Positions 53,783 to 64,000 of a stretch of DNA of 64,000 nucleotides are shown here, in pieces. The stretch comes from Pedosphaera sp. (GTDB lineage: Bacteria; Verrucomicrobiota; Verrucomicrobiia; Limisphaerales; JADLHS01). Position 1 is the first letter of the stretch. Every line of letters starts with the position of its first letter. The notes below the pieces were generated by a model. The model made no database searches, was not told the DNA's origin, and worked only from the letters and a program-made list of their open reading frames with translations. The translations under genes were made by a program, and so were the position numbers. The DNA is taken from positions 1-64,000 of the forward strand of contig SIBJ01000010.1 of assembly GCA_009695195.1 (NCBI GenBank), in the 5' to 3' direction.

Positions 53783-54735
53783 AAATCGTTGTGCTCGACG
53801 GCTTCACTTTGAATCCCGGCGATTTGAGCTGGGATGAATTGAAAGCTCTCGGTGACTGCGAAATCTTCGACCGCACACCGCCGGAGTTGGTGCTCGCCCG
53901 CTGCCGCGACGTGGAAATTATTCTCACCAACAAAACCGTGTTGACCCGCGAACAACTCGCGCAATTGCCCCGGCTGAAATATATCGGCGTGCTCGCGACC
54001 GGCACCAACGTTGTGGACCTCGCCGCCGCGCACGAACGCGGCATCGCCGTCACGAACGTTCCCGCCTATGGCACGCGCTCGGTCGCCCAAGCCACCTTCG
54101 CGCTGTTGCTGGAGCTCACCAACCGCGCGGGCGCTCACTCGCAATCCGTTCGCGACGGCCATTGGTCGCGCGGTCCGGACTGGTGTTATTGGGAATTTCC
54201 CCTCGTCGAACTGGATGGCTTGACCATGGGAGTGATTGGCTTCGGCCGCATTGGTCGCGCGGTCGCGGAAATCGCGCACGCCTTCGGGATGCAAGTCATC
54301 GCCCACAGCGCTTCAGCCAAAACCGGCCCCGCGTTCGTCCGGTTCGTTGAATTGGAGACGCTTTTCAAAACCTGCGACGTCGTCAGCTTGCATTGCCCGC
54401 TGACTCCACAAACGAAGCAGATCGTGAACGCCGACCGCCTTCGTCAAATGAAACCGTCGGCCTTCCTGATCAACACCAGTCGCGGGCCGTTGGTGGACGA
54501 ATCCGCGTTGGCCGACGCGCTCAACGCCGGTCAGATCGCGGGCGCGGGCCTGGATGTCTTGTCCGCTGAGCCGCCACCGGCGGAAAACCTATTGTTGAGC
54601 GCTAAAAACTGCATCATAACGCCGCACAACGCCTGGGGGACACGGGCAGCGCGTTTCCGTCTTTTGCACATGGCGGTCGAAAATCTCAAGGTTTTCATCT
54701 CCGGACGTCCTCAAAATGTCGTAAATCCCGCCTGA
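53779..54735 (+). CDS. second D-2-hydroxyacid dehydrogenase (glycerate dehydrogenase-like)
   Basis: The ATG at 53779 overlaps the stop of the previous gene (ATGA) and gives 318 residues. MGVIGFGRIGRAVAEIAHAF is the NAD motif. The catalytic arginine lies in LINTSRGPLVDESALADAL, the glutamate in DVLSAEPPP and the histidine in IITPHNAWGTRAARFRLL. The WCYWEFPLVELDGLTMG segment fits glycerate/hydroxypyruvate dehydrogenases. The two tandem genes are paralogues of the same family, translationally coupled, and may act in one pathway. Confidence 0.92.
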   Translation: MKIVVLDGFTLNPGDLSWDELKALGDCEIFDRTPPELVLARCRDVEIILTNKTVLTREQLAQLPRLKYIGVLATGTNVVDLAAAHERGIAVTNVPAYGTRSVAQATFALLLELTNRAGAHSQSVRDGHWSRGPDWCYWEFPLVELDGLTMGVIGFGRIGRAVAEIAHAFGMQVIAHSASAKTGPAFVRFVELETLFKTCDVVSLHCPLTPQTKQIVNADRLRQMKPSAFLINTSRGPLVDESALADALNAGQIAGAGLDVLSAEPPPAENLLLSAKNCIITPHNAWGTRAARFRLLHMAVENLKVFISGRPQNVVNPA

Positions 54736-54896
54736 CCGTTGTCCGAGGAAATACCTAGTACTCTCCGTTTGAATCCCACCTGAGAGCGGTTACTCTCTGT
54801 GCCGAAAGCTATGTTTTACGGCACCATCAACGACATACTTTTACAAGTTTTGGACATCCGCCTTCCTTTTGACTCCGGCCTGCCGTTTTCCGGCGC

Positions 54897-56951
54897 GTGG
54901 TACGACGGCAGCTATCCAGCGAGGCGAAGAGCGACTTAAAGGTGGGAATCTCATCACAATCACGCGCGGCCCTTCCGGGTCGTAACCTGGCGCAGGCACT
55001 CAAACCCCGGTCAGGAGTTCTGTTCTGGACGATCATGCTCTTGGCGTCAGCGGCCATCGGCCGCGCCGCCCCGCAGATCACACCGCAAGCTTTTGTCCCC
55101 GGCCAGATTCTGGTGAAACCCAAAGTTCACATGAAGGATGCCGACTTTGTGGCGTTGACGCGATCCCACGGCGCAACGGAAAAAAGCCGGCTTAAAGAAA
55201 TCAACGTCCGTGTCCTCGCCGTTCCCGAAGCCAACGCCGACCGCGTCCTCACCGCACTTAGCCACAACCCCAACATCGAATTCGCCGAGCGCGACTTCAT
55301 CGCCAGTCCCGCTTTTACTCCGAACGACACCTACGTCCAGTCCGGCGAGGAATGGCACCTGGCGAAGATTCAAGCGCCGCAGGCGTGGGACCTGGCGACG
55401 GGCCGCACGAATGTCGTCATTGCCATTCTCGATTCAGGAGTTCAAACCACGCACCCCGACCTCGCGGCGCGACTTCTCCAAGGCTACAACTACGTCGCGA
55501 ACAACAACAATTCCGCCGACGACAACGGCCACGGCACCGCTGTGACCGGGGCCGCCGCCGCCATCGGCAACAACGGCGTCGGCGTGGCGGGCGTCGGTTA
55601 CGGTTGCACCATCCTGCCCGTGAAAGTTTCCGACGCCACGGGCTACGCGGCCTACTCGACGATCGCTTCCGGCATCAACTACGCCGCCAACCAGGGCGCG
55701 CGCGTCGTCAACATCAGCATCGCCGGCACGACGTCCTCCAGCACGTTGCAGAACGCGGTGAACTACGCGTGGGCGCACAACGTCGTCATCGTCTGCGCCG
55801 CCGGCAACAGCGGCAACTCCTCGCCCATGTATCCCGCCGCGTGCGCGAACGCGCTGGCCGTCTCCGCCACCGAACCCAACGACACGCTCTCGACTTTCTC
55901 CAGTTACGGCAGCCACCTCGCCGTCGCGGCCCCGGGCAACATCATCTGGACCACCCAAAACGATTCGACCTATCCCTACGGCGGCTGGTGGGGAACCTCG
56001 TTGGCCAGCCCGGTCGTAGCGGGCCTCGCCGGTCTCATCGCCTCCGCCAACCTCTCGCTCTCCAACACCCAGATCGTCGCCCTCATCAAGACCAACGCCG
56101 ACGACCTCGGCGCGCCGGGCTTCGACTCCTCGTTCGGCTGGGGCCGCATCAACGCCCGCCGCGCCGTGGCCGCGGCCATCGGCGGCGACACCGTTCCCCC
56201 TTCGACCACCATCGCCTCGCCAGGAATGAGCAATCTGCTTTCGGGCACGGTTTCCGTTCAGGTGAATTCGTCGGACAACATCGGCGTCACGCGCGTCGAG
56301 TGTTACGCCAACAACATTCCCCTCGGCACGAACGCGGGCACGACGGCGCAGTTTCCGTGGAGTACGTTCGGCAATTCCAACGGCACCTACCAGTTGCAAT
56401 CCCGCGCCTACGACGCCGCGGGCAACGCCGGCGCGTCGCTCGCCGTCACGGTGGTGGTGTCGAACACCGCGCCCGTCATCACTTCACAACCGGCCAGCCT
56501 CACGGTCTGGGCCGGCAACGCCGCGACGTTCTCGGTGTCCGCCGGCGGCACGGCACCACTCGGCTATCAGTGGAAATTCAACAACGCACCCATCGCCGGC
56601 GCGACGGCCAGTTCTTTCACGCGAACGCCGACGTTAACCAGTCACGCCGGGAATTATTCGGTGGTCGTGAGCAATGCGATCGGGAGCGTGACCAGTTCAA
56701 CGGCAGTGTTGACCGTGAATGTGGTGCCCGCGCCGCAGTTGTTGCCGCTGACGCTCGCCGCCGGCAATCAGGTGACGGTGAAGTGGAGCGCGGTCAGCGG
56801 GCGCAGCTATCGCGTGCAATTCAATTCTTCAGTGGGTGGCGCTTGGACTTCGCTCTCGCCCGACGTTTTGGTGAACGGCTCGGTCGGATCCAAAATTGAT
56901 TCCACCGGCGGCGCGGCGCAACGGTTCTATCGCGTGATTCTTCTCCCGTAG
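54897..56951 (+). CDS. exported subtilisin-like serine protease (S8) with Ig-like C-terminal domains
   Basis: The start is GTG at 54897 (start uncertain) and gives 684 residues. An unusually long N-region precedes the hydrophobic signal (VLFWTIMLLASAAIG). A short inhibitor-like propeptide (FVPGQILVKPK) leads to the S8 domain with the triad D179 (AILDSGVQ), H212 (NGHGTAVTG) and S368 (GTSLASPVVAG). Residues about 430-520 form a beta domain, and about 520-610 an Ig-like domain (SQPASLTVWAGNAATFSVSA). The end (VKWSAVSGRSYRVQFNSSV) is like the C-termini of other exported proteins in this window. It digests proteins outside the cell or at its surface. Confidence 0.92.
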   Translation: MVRRQLSSEAKSDLKVGISSQSRAALPGRNLAQALKPRSGVLFWTIMLLASAAIGRAAPQITPQAFVPGQILVKPKVHMKDADFVALTRSHGATEKSRLKEINVRVLAVPEANADRVLTALSHNPNIEFAERDFIASPAFTPNDTYVQSGEEWHLAKIQAPQAWDLATGRTNVVIAILDSGVQTTHPDLAARLLQGYNYVANNNNSADDNGHGTAVTGAAAAIGNNGVGVAGVGYGCTILPVKVSDATGYAAYSTIASGINYAANQGARVVNISIAGTTSSSTLQNAVNYAWAHNVVIVCAAGNSGNSSPMYPAACANALAVSATEPNDTLSTFSSYGSHLAVAAPGNIIWTTQNDSTYPYGGWWGTSLASPVVAGLAGLIASANLSLSNTQIVALIKTNADDLGAPGFDSSFGWGRINARRAVAAAIGGDTVPPSTTIASPGMSNLLSGTVSVQVNSSDNIGVTRVECYANNIPLGTNAGTTAQFPWSTFGNSNGTYQLQSRAYDAAGNAGASLAVTVVVSNTAPVITSQPASLTVWAGNAATFSVSAGGTAPLGYQWKFNNAPIAGATASSFTRTPTLTSHAGNYSVVVSNAIGSVTSSTAVLTVNVVPAPQLLPLTLAAGNQVTVKWSAVSGRSYRVQFNSSVGGAWTSLSPDVLVNGSVGSKIDSTGGAAQRFYRVILLP

Positions 56952-56957
56952 CGGCGC

Positions 56958-58532
56958 TCAAGCCCAGTAACGTGGCTCGATGTTCGAAAATAAATTGTCG
57001 CGCCCCTCGACTTCCCGCAGCCATTTCTCGTCCACGCGCTTCTTCTTCAACTGCCCGTAGAGCGTGAGGAAACGGAGCAGATGATCCTTCACCCGCTGGC
57101 GCGCGTAATCCGGACTGGTGCCCGTGCGCAGGATGAACGGCCAGTCGGACGATTGCGCCAGCAACAGTTCGCGCGCGGCCTGCTTGAGCGCACGCCGCAC
57201 CAGCGCCGGCGGATTCACGAAGCTCCGCGCCAGTTCCGTCATCCGCTCCTGCGCGATCTGCAGATGCGGATAAATCCATTCGTTCTTCTCGTTGAGCCAG
57301 ACGCGATAGTAACCCTCCTCGCCCCAGCTCGACGCCGCGGGCTTCACCACTTGATTCGTCGGTTGCAGCCGCAGGTAATCTTCCGGCGTGATCAGCGTAA
57401 AACTTTTCTGATCGAAGTACGCCTTCCGCACAAAATAATCGAGGAACTCCGGCCCTTCATACCACCAGTGCCCGAACAGCTCCGCGTCGTAGGGCGACAA
57501 CACCAACGGTGGACGATCCAGAATCCGTCCCAGTTTTTCAAACTGCGCGAGCCGCGCATTCAGAAAATGTCCCGCGTGTTCCGCCGCCGCTTGCAACGCC
57601 GTCGCGCGGTGATACGGATGCTTCTCCGTCGCGCCGCCCGTTATGCGAAAATATTTCAGGCCGGTGAAGCCGCGATGGTCAGGCGACGGCAGGTGGCGCT
57701 TCACGTAATCGAAATCGAGATCGAACCCAATGTCGCGGTAGAAATCGCGATAGCGCCCGTCGCCGGGATAACCCTCGTGCTTGCTCCAGACCTGCCGCGA
57801 GGATTCGAGGTCGCGCCCGAACGCGGCGATGCCGTTGGGCGTGAACACCGGCGCGAACACGCCGTAGCGCGGGCGCGGTTGCGCATGCAACAATCCGTGC
57901 GTGTCCATGATGAACCAGCGGAGATTCGCCTCCTGCAAATACTTTTCCACGCCCTCGAAGTACGCGCACTCCGGCAGCCAGATGCCGCGCGGGTCGCAAC
58001 CGAAACAACTGCGATAATGATCGCGCGCGGTGAGGATTTGCGCGCGCACCGTCGGCGGATGACTTGCGAACAGCGGCAACAATGCGTGCGTGGCGGCGGT
58101 CGTGATGATTTCCAACTGGCCGAGGTCTTGAAACTTTCGGAACGCGGCGACGAGATTCCGCCCGTAGCCGTGCCAGGCATCGCGGACCGTGGTGAACCGG
58201 TGATGATACATCCATGCGAGTTCGTGGTAGGCGCGATCCCAGTGCGTGCGGTGGATTTCTTTTTCCGCAAGTTCGATCAGCCCGTGGAGATGCCGGTCGT
58301 ACCGGTCCTGCAACAACGGATCGAGCAGCATCGCGCAAAGCGTCGGCGAAAGCGTGAGCGTCAGCCGCGTCGCCATCCGGTCGCGCCGCCAGCCTTCCAT
58401 GATTTGCAGCAGCGGCAGGTAGGTCTCGGTGATGGCTTCGAAGAGCCAGGTTTCCTCGAGAAACTTTTCTTGCTCCGGATGCCGCACGAACGGCAGGTGC
58501 GCGTGCAGGACGAGTGAGAGGTAACCGGGCAT
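56958..58532 (-). CDS. GH57 1,4-alpha-glucan branching enzyme
   Basis: The 524-residue protein fits GH57 branching enzymes with a C-terminal DUF1957 domain. The N-terminus is LSLVLHAHLPFVRHPE. The catalytic nucleophile is the glutamate of GIWLPECAYF (near 188) and the acid/base aspartate lies in SPYDAELFGHWWYEGPEF (near 347). The helical end (RMTELARSFVNPPALVRRAL, QAARELLLAQSSDWPFI) is DUF1957. It makes alpha-1,6 branches in glycogen. It is the third gene of a minus-strand cluster behind DUF4912. Confidence 0.93.
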   Translation of the reverse strand: MPGYLSLVLHAHLPFVRHPEQEKFLEETWLFEAITETYLPLLQIMEGWRRDRMATRLTLTLSPTLCAMLLDPLLQDRYDRHLHGLIELAEKEIHRTHWDRAYHELAWMYHHRFTTVRDAWHGYGRNLVAAFRKFQDLGQLEIITTAATHALLPLFASHPPTVRAQILTARDHYRSCFGCDPRGIWLPECAYFEGVEKYLQEANLRWFIMDTHGLLHAQPRPRYGVFAPVFTPNGIAAFGRDLESSRQVWSKHEGYPGDGRYRDFYRDIGFDLDFDYVKRHLPSPDHRGFTGLKYFRITGGATEKHPYHRATALQAAAEHAGHFLNARLAQFEKLGRILDRPPLVLSPYDAELFGHWWYEGPEFLDYFVRKAYFDQKSFTLITPEDYLRLQPTNQVVKPAASSWGEEGYYRVWLNEKNEWIYPHLQIAQERMTELARSFVNPPALVRRALKQAARELLLAQSSDWPFILRTGTSPDYARQRVKDHLLRFLTLYGQLKKKRVDEKWLREVEGRDNLFSNIEPRYWA

Positions 58533-58587
58533 GGTCAGCAGGTCGTAATGAAAGAGTTAAGCTCAGGAATGGTGCCGCACTTCATCG

Positions 58588-59016
58588 TCATGCGGACGCA
58601 GCACGTCTGTCGAAAATTGTTTTAACCGAAGGTCGCGACAAGACGACGAGGGTGAACACTCCCAACACGGTGCCCAGGGGCACGGACAAACAGATGAGCG
58701 CTGCCATCACCATGCAGAACATGTGGCGCTTGTGATGTGAAAGTGATCTTCCCGCGAAAATCCACAGCGACCCAAGCCCGATGCCGATCACCGTGAAAAC
58801 CGCCCCCATGGCGGCAAAGAACAATCCAAAGAACGCAGGCGGAAGGCTGTCGCTTCTGTGGGAAGTAGCGGCAGCACCCATCATGATCAAGCCGATGAAA
58901 ACGTACAAAATCCCCAGGCATGACATCAGCGCGGTGAAGCCACCGAACACGTAGTAGCCGATGCCCAGCAGGCGGAGGTGTTCTTCGTCCCGGTTGATAA
59001 GAACAGGCTCAGACAT
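58588..59016 (-). CDS. small membrane protein, 142 aa
   Basis: The protein has three or four hydrophobic helices (YYVFGGFTALMSCLGILYVF, LFFAAMGAVFTVIGIGLGS, MFCMVMAALICLSVPLGTVL). No family is recognised by name. Its start overlaps the end of the DUF4912 gene by 8 bases, so it belongs to the same transcript as DUF4912 and GH57. Confidence 0.7.
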   Translation of the reverse strand: MSEPVLINRDEEHLRLLGIGYYVFGGFTALMSCLGILYVFIGLIMMGAAATSHRSDSLPPAFFGLFFAAMGAVFTVIGIGLGSLWIFAGRSLSHHKRHMFCMVMAALICLSVPLGTVLGVFTLVVLSRPSVKTIFDRRAASA

Positions 59017-60319
59017 TGTCAGGCGTCGGCGGATTGAGCGCGGGGTCCTGCGGGTGCGCGCCCACTTCGCCGAGGTATTCGGTCGTGCGCGTGAATTTCA
59101 ACTCCGCCGCCCGCCCGTCGGTTTCGTCCGCCGAGATCGCCACCATTGGCAAATCATATTTCCCGTCCGGCAGCGCAAAACGATAACTGAACGAACCGTC
59201 CGCGCGCAGTTTGATTCTTCGACCGCCGATGGTGACCGTGGCATCGCGTTCGGTTGCGCCGTAGATGATGAGTTCGGCGTTCACGTTGAACCAAAATCCC
59301 TTGCCCGGGTGGCGCTCGCCGCCGAACGGACTAGACTCGCTCCCGACCGCGACCGCCGGCGAGGTGGGCCGGCTCAATTCCGCCGCGCCGATCGAAGCGA
59401 GTTCGCGCTCGAACTGGCGTCGGATCAGTTCGGTGATTTCCAAAGACCCCATCCAGACCCGTCGCACTTGATCCAGGCTGACGATCTCCGCCAGCGCGCG
59501 TTCCTGTTCCGGCGTCCACGGCGCGGATGCGGACGCAGCGACGCGCACGGGCGGCAAGCCGGGATGCCCTTCGCGCCGCAACTCCTCGAGCGCCCGCGCG
59601 AGCGGCTGGTTTTCGCGCACCGCTTCCTTAACGAAGGCGAGCAAAACTTCAAACGGCACGTCCGCCGGCAGCGTGGCGAATTCCACCGCCGCGTCGTCCG
59701 AGATGGTTTCCGCCGGCGTGATGGTCGCGCTGGAAACGGCGATGCTTTTCCATTTACGGCCCTTGCCGTAGTAGCCGACCTCGGCCGAGTACTTCGCGCC
59801 CGCGCTTTCGACGTGAACGAACCAGTGGCGCGACTCGGGGTGAACATGGGCTTCCAAAACCGAACCGCCCGCCGCTTCGGCGACGCGCAAAATCAAATGT
59901 CCGTCCAGCGACTGCTGATTGCACCGCGCCTGCTGTTCGCGCGTGAGGTCCCAGTTCGCGTAGAGCCAGTGCGGGTCGCGCGCGGTGAGGAACAGGCGTT
60001 TCGTGCCGTAGGCTTCCGGCAAATCGGCGGCCACTTCAAATTCCTGTACCGGCGGCGTGGGGCCGAGCGCAAATTTTTCTCCCGGCCCGCTGACCGGCGA
60101 CGGCGAGGGAAAATCTCCTTCCAGCAGGATCGCGGGAATCTTCACCGCCTTTGCGCGGCGGACGGTTTTTTTTGCGGGCGCGACCGTTCCGACCGGGGCC
60201 GCCCGGGCCACGGTCTTCCGGGCGGGCGCGGTTTTTTTCTTCGCCGTTTTTGTCCGGGCCGGAGCCGGCCGGCGGACGGGAGTTTTTTTTGTTTTGGCGG
60301 CGGGTTTCCGGGCTTTCAT
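59009..60319 (-). CDS. DUF4912 domain protein with Lys/Ala/Pro-rich tail
   Basis: The 436-residue protein opens with about 60 residues rich in Lys, Ala, Pro and Arg (TAKKKTAPARKTVARAAP), a histone H1-like tail. A DUF4912 domain follows (LFLTARDPHWLYANWDLTRE, HWFVHVESAGAKYSAEVGYY). The remaining residues include a second beta region (KGFWFNVNAELIIYGATE) like carbohydrate-binding modules. DUF4912 genes are commonly next to GH57 enzymes, as here, and a role in glycogen handling is inferred. The basic tail could bind glycogen-associated anions or nucleic acid. Confidence 0.85.
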   Translation of the reverse strand: MKARKPAAKTKKTPVRRPAPARTKTAKKKTAPARKTVARAAPVGTVAPAKKTVRRAKAVKIPAILLEGDFPSPSPVSGPGEKFALGPTPPVQEFEVAADLPEAYGTKRLFLTARDPHWLYANWDLTREQQARCNQQSLDGHLILRVAEAAGGSVLEAHVHPESRHWFVHVESAGAKYSAEVGYYGKGRKWKSIAVSSATITPAETISDDAAVEFATLPADVPFEVLLAFVKEAVRENQPLARALEELRREGHPGLPPVRVAASASAPWTPEQERALAEIVSLDQVRRVWMGSLEITELIRRQFERELASIGAAELSRPTSPAVAVGSESSPFGGERHPGKGFWFNVNAELIIYGATERDATVTIGGRRIKLRADGSFSYRFALPDGKYDLPMVAISADETDGRAAELKFTRTTEYLGEVGAHPQDPALNPPTPDNV

Positions 60320-60483
60320 GGTCGCGCCTCTGTTGTTGTCATCTCGCTTGGTCTTTCAGCCTGCGAGACTACGGCGGGCCGCACGGGGGCGCAACGGGAT
60401 TTTGGCCCGGTTGGCGGTGAATCAGGTGAACAAAGTCGGCTTGCCAGCGGCGGCGCGCGCGCGATAATCCCCCGCAGAAAACC

Positions 60484-60891
60484 ATGAACGAGCCGACCAC
60501 CCATCCCGCCACGAACGGCGCTGATTCCCGCCCGGTTGTTTTCGTCGTGGACGACGAGCCGATGTTGCTGGAGTTGAACACGGTGATCCTCGAGCCGATG
60601 GGTTTTCGCGTGCGGTCGTTTCGCGACCCGGATACCGCCGTACGGGCGTTCTCGCTCTCCAGCCCACGGCCCGTCCTCATCGTCACCGACTACGCCATGC
60701 ATACCATGAACGGTTTGGATTTGATAACCGCGTGCCGCCGCGTCGCGCCCAGCCAGAAAATCATCATGGTCAGCGGCACCGTGGATGAAACCATTTTCCG
60801 GACGGCAGCGGAAAAACCCAACCGCTTCCTCGCCAAACCGTACCAAAGCAAACAACTCACCGACCTCGTCCGCGCCGTGCTCGACGAATGA
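60484..60891 (+). CDS. single-domain response regulator
   Basis: The 135-residue protein is only a receiver domain after a short tail. The acidic pair is D23/D24, the phosphoacceptor is D69 in VTDYAM, the switch serine is S97 and the conserved lysine is K118 in AKPY. It has no output domain, as in CheY-like proteins, and no kinase lies nearby. It is divergent from the glycogen cluster. Confidence 0.92.
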   Translation: MNEPTTHPATNGADSRPVVFVVDDEPMLLELNTVILEPMGFRVRSFRDPDTAVRAFSLSSPRPVLIVTDYAMHTMNGLDLITACRRVAPSQKIIMVSGTVDETIFRTAAEKPNRFLAKPYQSKQLTDLVRAVLDE

Positions 60892-60935
60892 TTTTTGCTC
60901 GCCGCGCGGCGCGGGGTCGTGCTTAATTCTGCATT

Positions 60936-61700
60936 ATGAAAAAAATTCTCATCCGCATCGCCATCGTGCTCGTGGTCCTCGTGGTGCTGGCCGTGTTGGC
61001 CGTGGCCCTCTTCCTCGATGGCGCGATCAAGAAAGCCGTGGAATCCGTCGGCCCGCAGATCGCCAAGGTGGAGGTCAAACTCGACAGCGTGAATCTCTCG
61101 CTGCTCTCCGGCTCGGGAAAAATCAAGGGCCTCGTGCTTGGCAATCCCGAAGGTTTCAAATCGCCCCATGCCATCAGCGTCGGCCTGACGGCGGTTTCGG
61201 TCAGCCCCGGCTCGTTGTTGTCCGACAAGGTCGTCGTGAAAAGCATCCGCATTGAAGCGCCGGAAATCGTTTACGAAATTGACAGCCACGGCAGCGCCAA
61301 TCTCAAGCGCATCCAGGCCAACGCTTCCTCCGGCTCGCTGCCAGCCACCAACACCCCTGCCGCCACCGCCAAAGCCAGCAAGAAACTTCAGGTGGACGAC
61401 TTCGTCATCACCGGCGGCAAGGTCACGCTCGCCACCTCGCTGCTCGGCGGCAAAAGTTTCACCGCTCCGCTGCCGGACATTCATTTTTCAAATCTCGGCA
61501 CCGGACCGGAGGGCATCACGGCGGGCGAACTCACCAAGCGCATCCTGTCCGAGATCACTCAGGAAAGCTTGAAGGTGGCGGAGAAAATGGCCGGCGAAGC
61601 GGCCAAAGGCGCCGTGGACGCGGCTTCGAAGGCCGCCACTGAAACCCTCGGCAAAGGCACAAAAGTCTTCGGCGATTTGCTCAACAAAAATAAGAAATAG
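60936..61700 (+). CDS. AsmA-like membrane-anchored protein
   Basis: The 254-residue protein has one N-terminal membrane helix (about 7-29, LVVLVVLAVLAVALFLDGAI), then the AsmA-type opening VGPQIAKVEVKLDSVNLSLL, GKIKGLVLGNPEGFKSPHAI, with ISVGLTAVSVSPGSLLSDK and IRIEAPEIVYE. A low-complexity Ala/Lys/Glu-rich helical end (KMAGEAAKGAVDAASKAATE) follows. AsmA-like proteins help envelope assembly and lipid transport. It is shorter than AsmA itself. Confidence 0.75.
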   Translation: MKKILIRIAIVLVVLVVLAVLAVALFLDGAIKKAVESVGPQIAKVEVKLDSVNLSLLSGSGKIKGLVLGNPEGFKSPHAISVGLTAVSVSPGSLLSDKVVVKSIRIEAPEIVYEIDSHGSANLKRIQANASSGSLPATNTPAATAKASKKLQVDDFVITGGKVTLATSLLGGKSFTAPLPDIHFSNLGTGPEGITAGELTKRILSEITQESLKVAEKMAGEAAKGAVDAASKAATETLGKGTKVFGDLLNKNKK

Positions 61701-61759
61701 AAACCTTCCTTGCGTTTCCCGCGCCACGACGAGCGCCGGCTGCTTTGCCGACGCTTTTT

Positions 61760-64000
<2,241 letters not shown>

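Overview
The window comes from a GC-rich bacterial chromosome that looks like a member of the Verrucomicrobia, probably a Pedosphaera/Limisphaera-type lineage. This is inferred from the gene content: very large exported LamG, FG-GAP, IPT/TIG and Ig-like proteins, a histidine kinase with periplasmic OB-like repeats, DUF6941, DUF4912 next to a GH57 branching enzyme, and many palindromic intergenic repeats. No rRNA is present to confirm it. Most of the sequence is tightly packed housekeeping and envelope genes.

Layout. 1-4850: two truncated 5' gene ends, a LuxR-type response regulator and its sensor kinase, and a secreted GH16 beta-glucanase. Two nearly identical 25-bp palindromic sites bracket this block. 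4836-12128: dihydrouridine synthase and Uma2 nuclease (overlapping), a sodium/solute symporter, an EgtD-like methyltransferase facing a DHPS-like protein, tRNA-Arg(TCT), a NagX/HGSNAT-like membrane acyltransferase and a DUF192 lipoprotein. 12129-17250: an accessory island with a 1302-residue zinc-ribbon/SF2 helicase/Rrp8-type methyltransferase fusion lying between inverted copies of one repeat family, followed by dinD. 17322-23506: hemL, a TauE exporter, DUF6941, uvrC, a DNA alkylation repair gene broken by one stop codon, and a membrane metalloprotease. 23585-37246: a three-gene operon of giant exported proteins (2090, 1214 and 1245 residues). 37370-44026: pyrE, dnaK, an unknown gene, a PIN-domain pair, groES and groEL. 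44105-47420: two exported proteins, one frameshifted. 47544-56951: gap, a PilC/GspF protein, a beta-barrel porin, a GYF/cyclic-nucleotide protein, a zinc-ribbon protein, two overlapping D-2-hydroxyacid dehydrogenases and a subtilisin-like protease. 56958-61700: a glycogen-type cluster (DUF4912, membrane protein, GH57), a single-domain response regulator and an AsmA-like protein. 61760-64000: ligA, cut by the window edge.

The strongest unusual signals are these. (1) The helicase-methyltransferase fusion and its dinD neighbour. (2) An approximately 800-bp insertion in the zinc finger of ligA that keeps the frame open and carries a kinase-like domain of the polyvalent-protein type plus a small overlapping gene. 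(3) A covarying palindrome, which looks like an operator or structured site, tied to the two-component/GH16 block. (4) Repeat DNA read in frame inside hemL, uvrC and ligA, and repeat DNA that encodes the signal peptides of two giant exported proteins. Intergenic stretches not listed separately (22513-22798, 37247-37369, 60320-60483) show no feature I can support.
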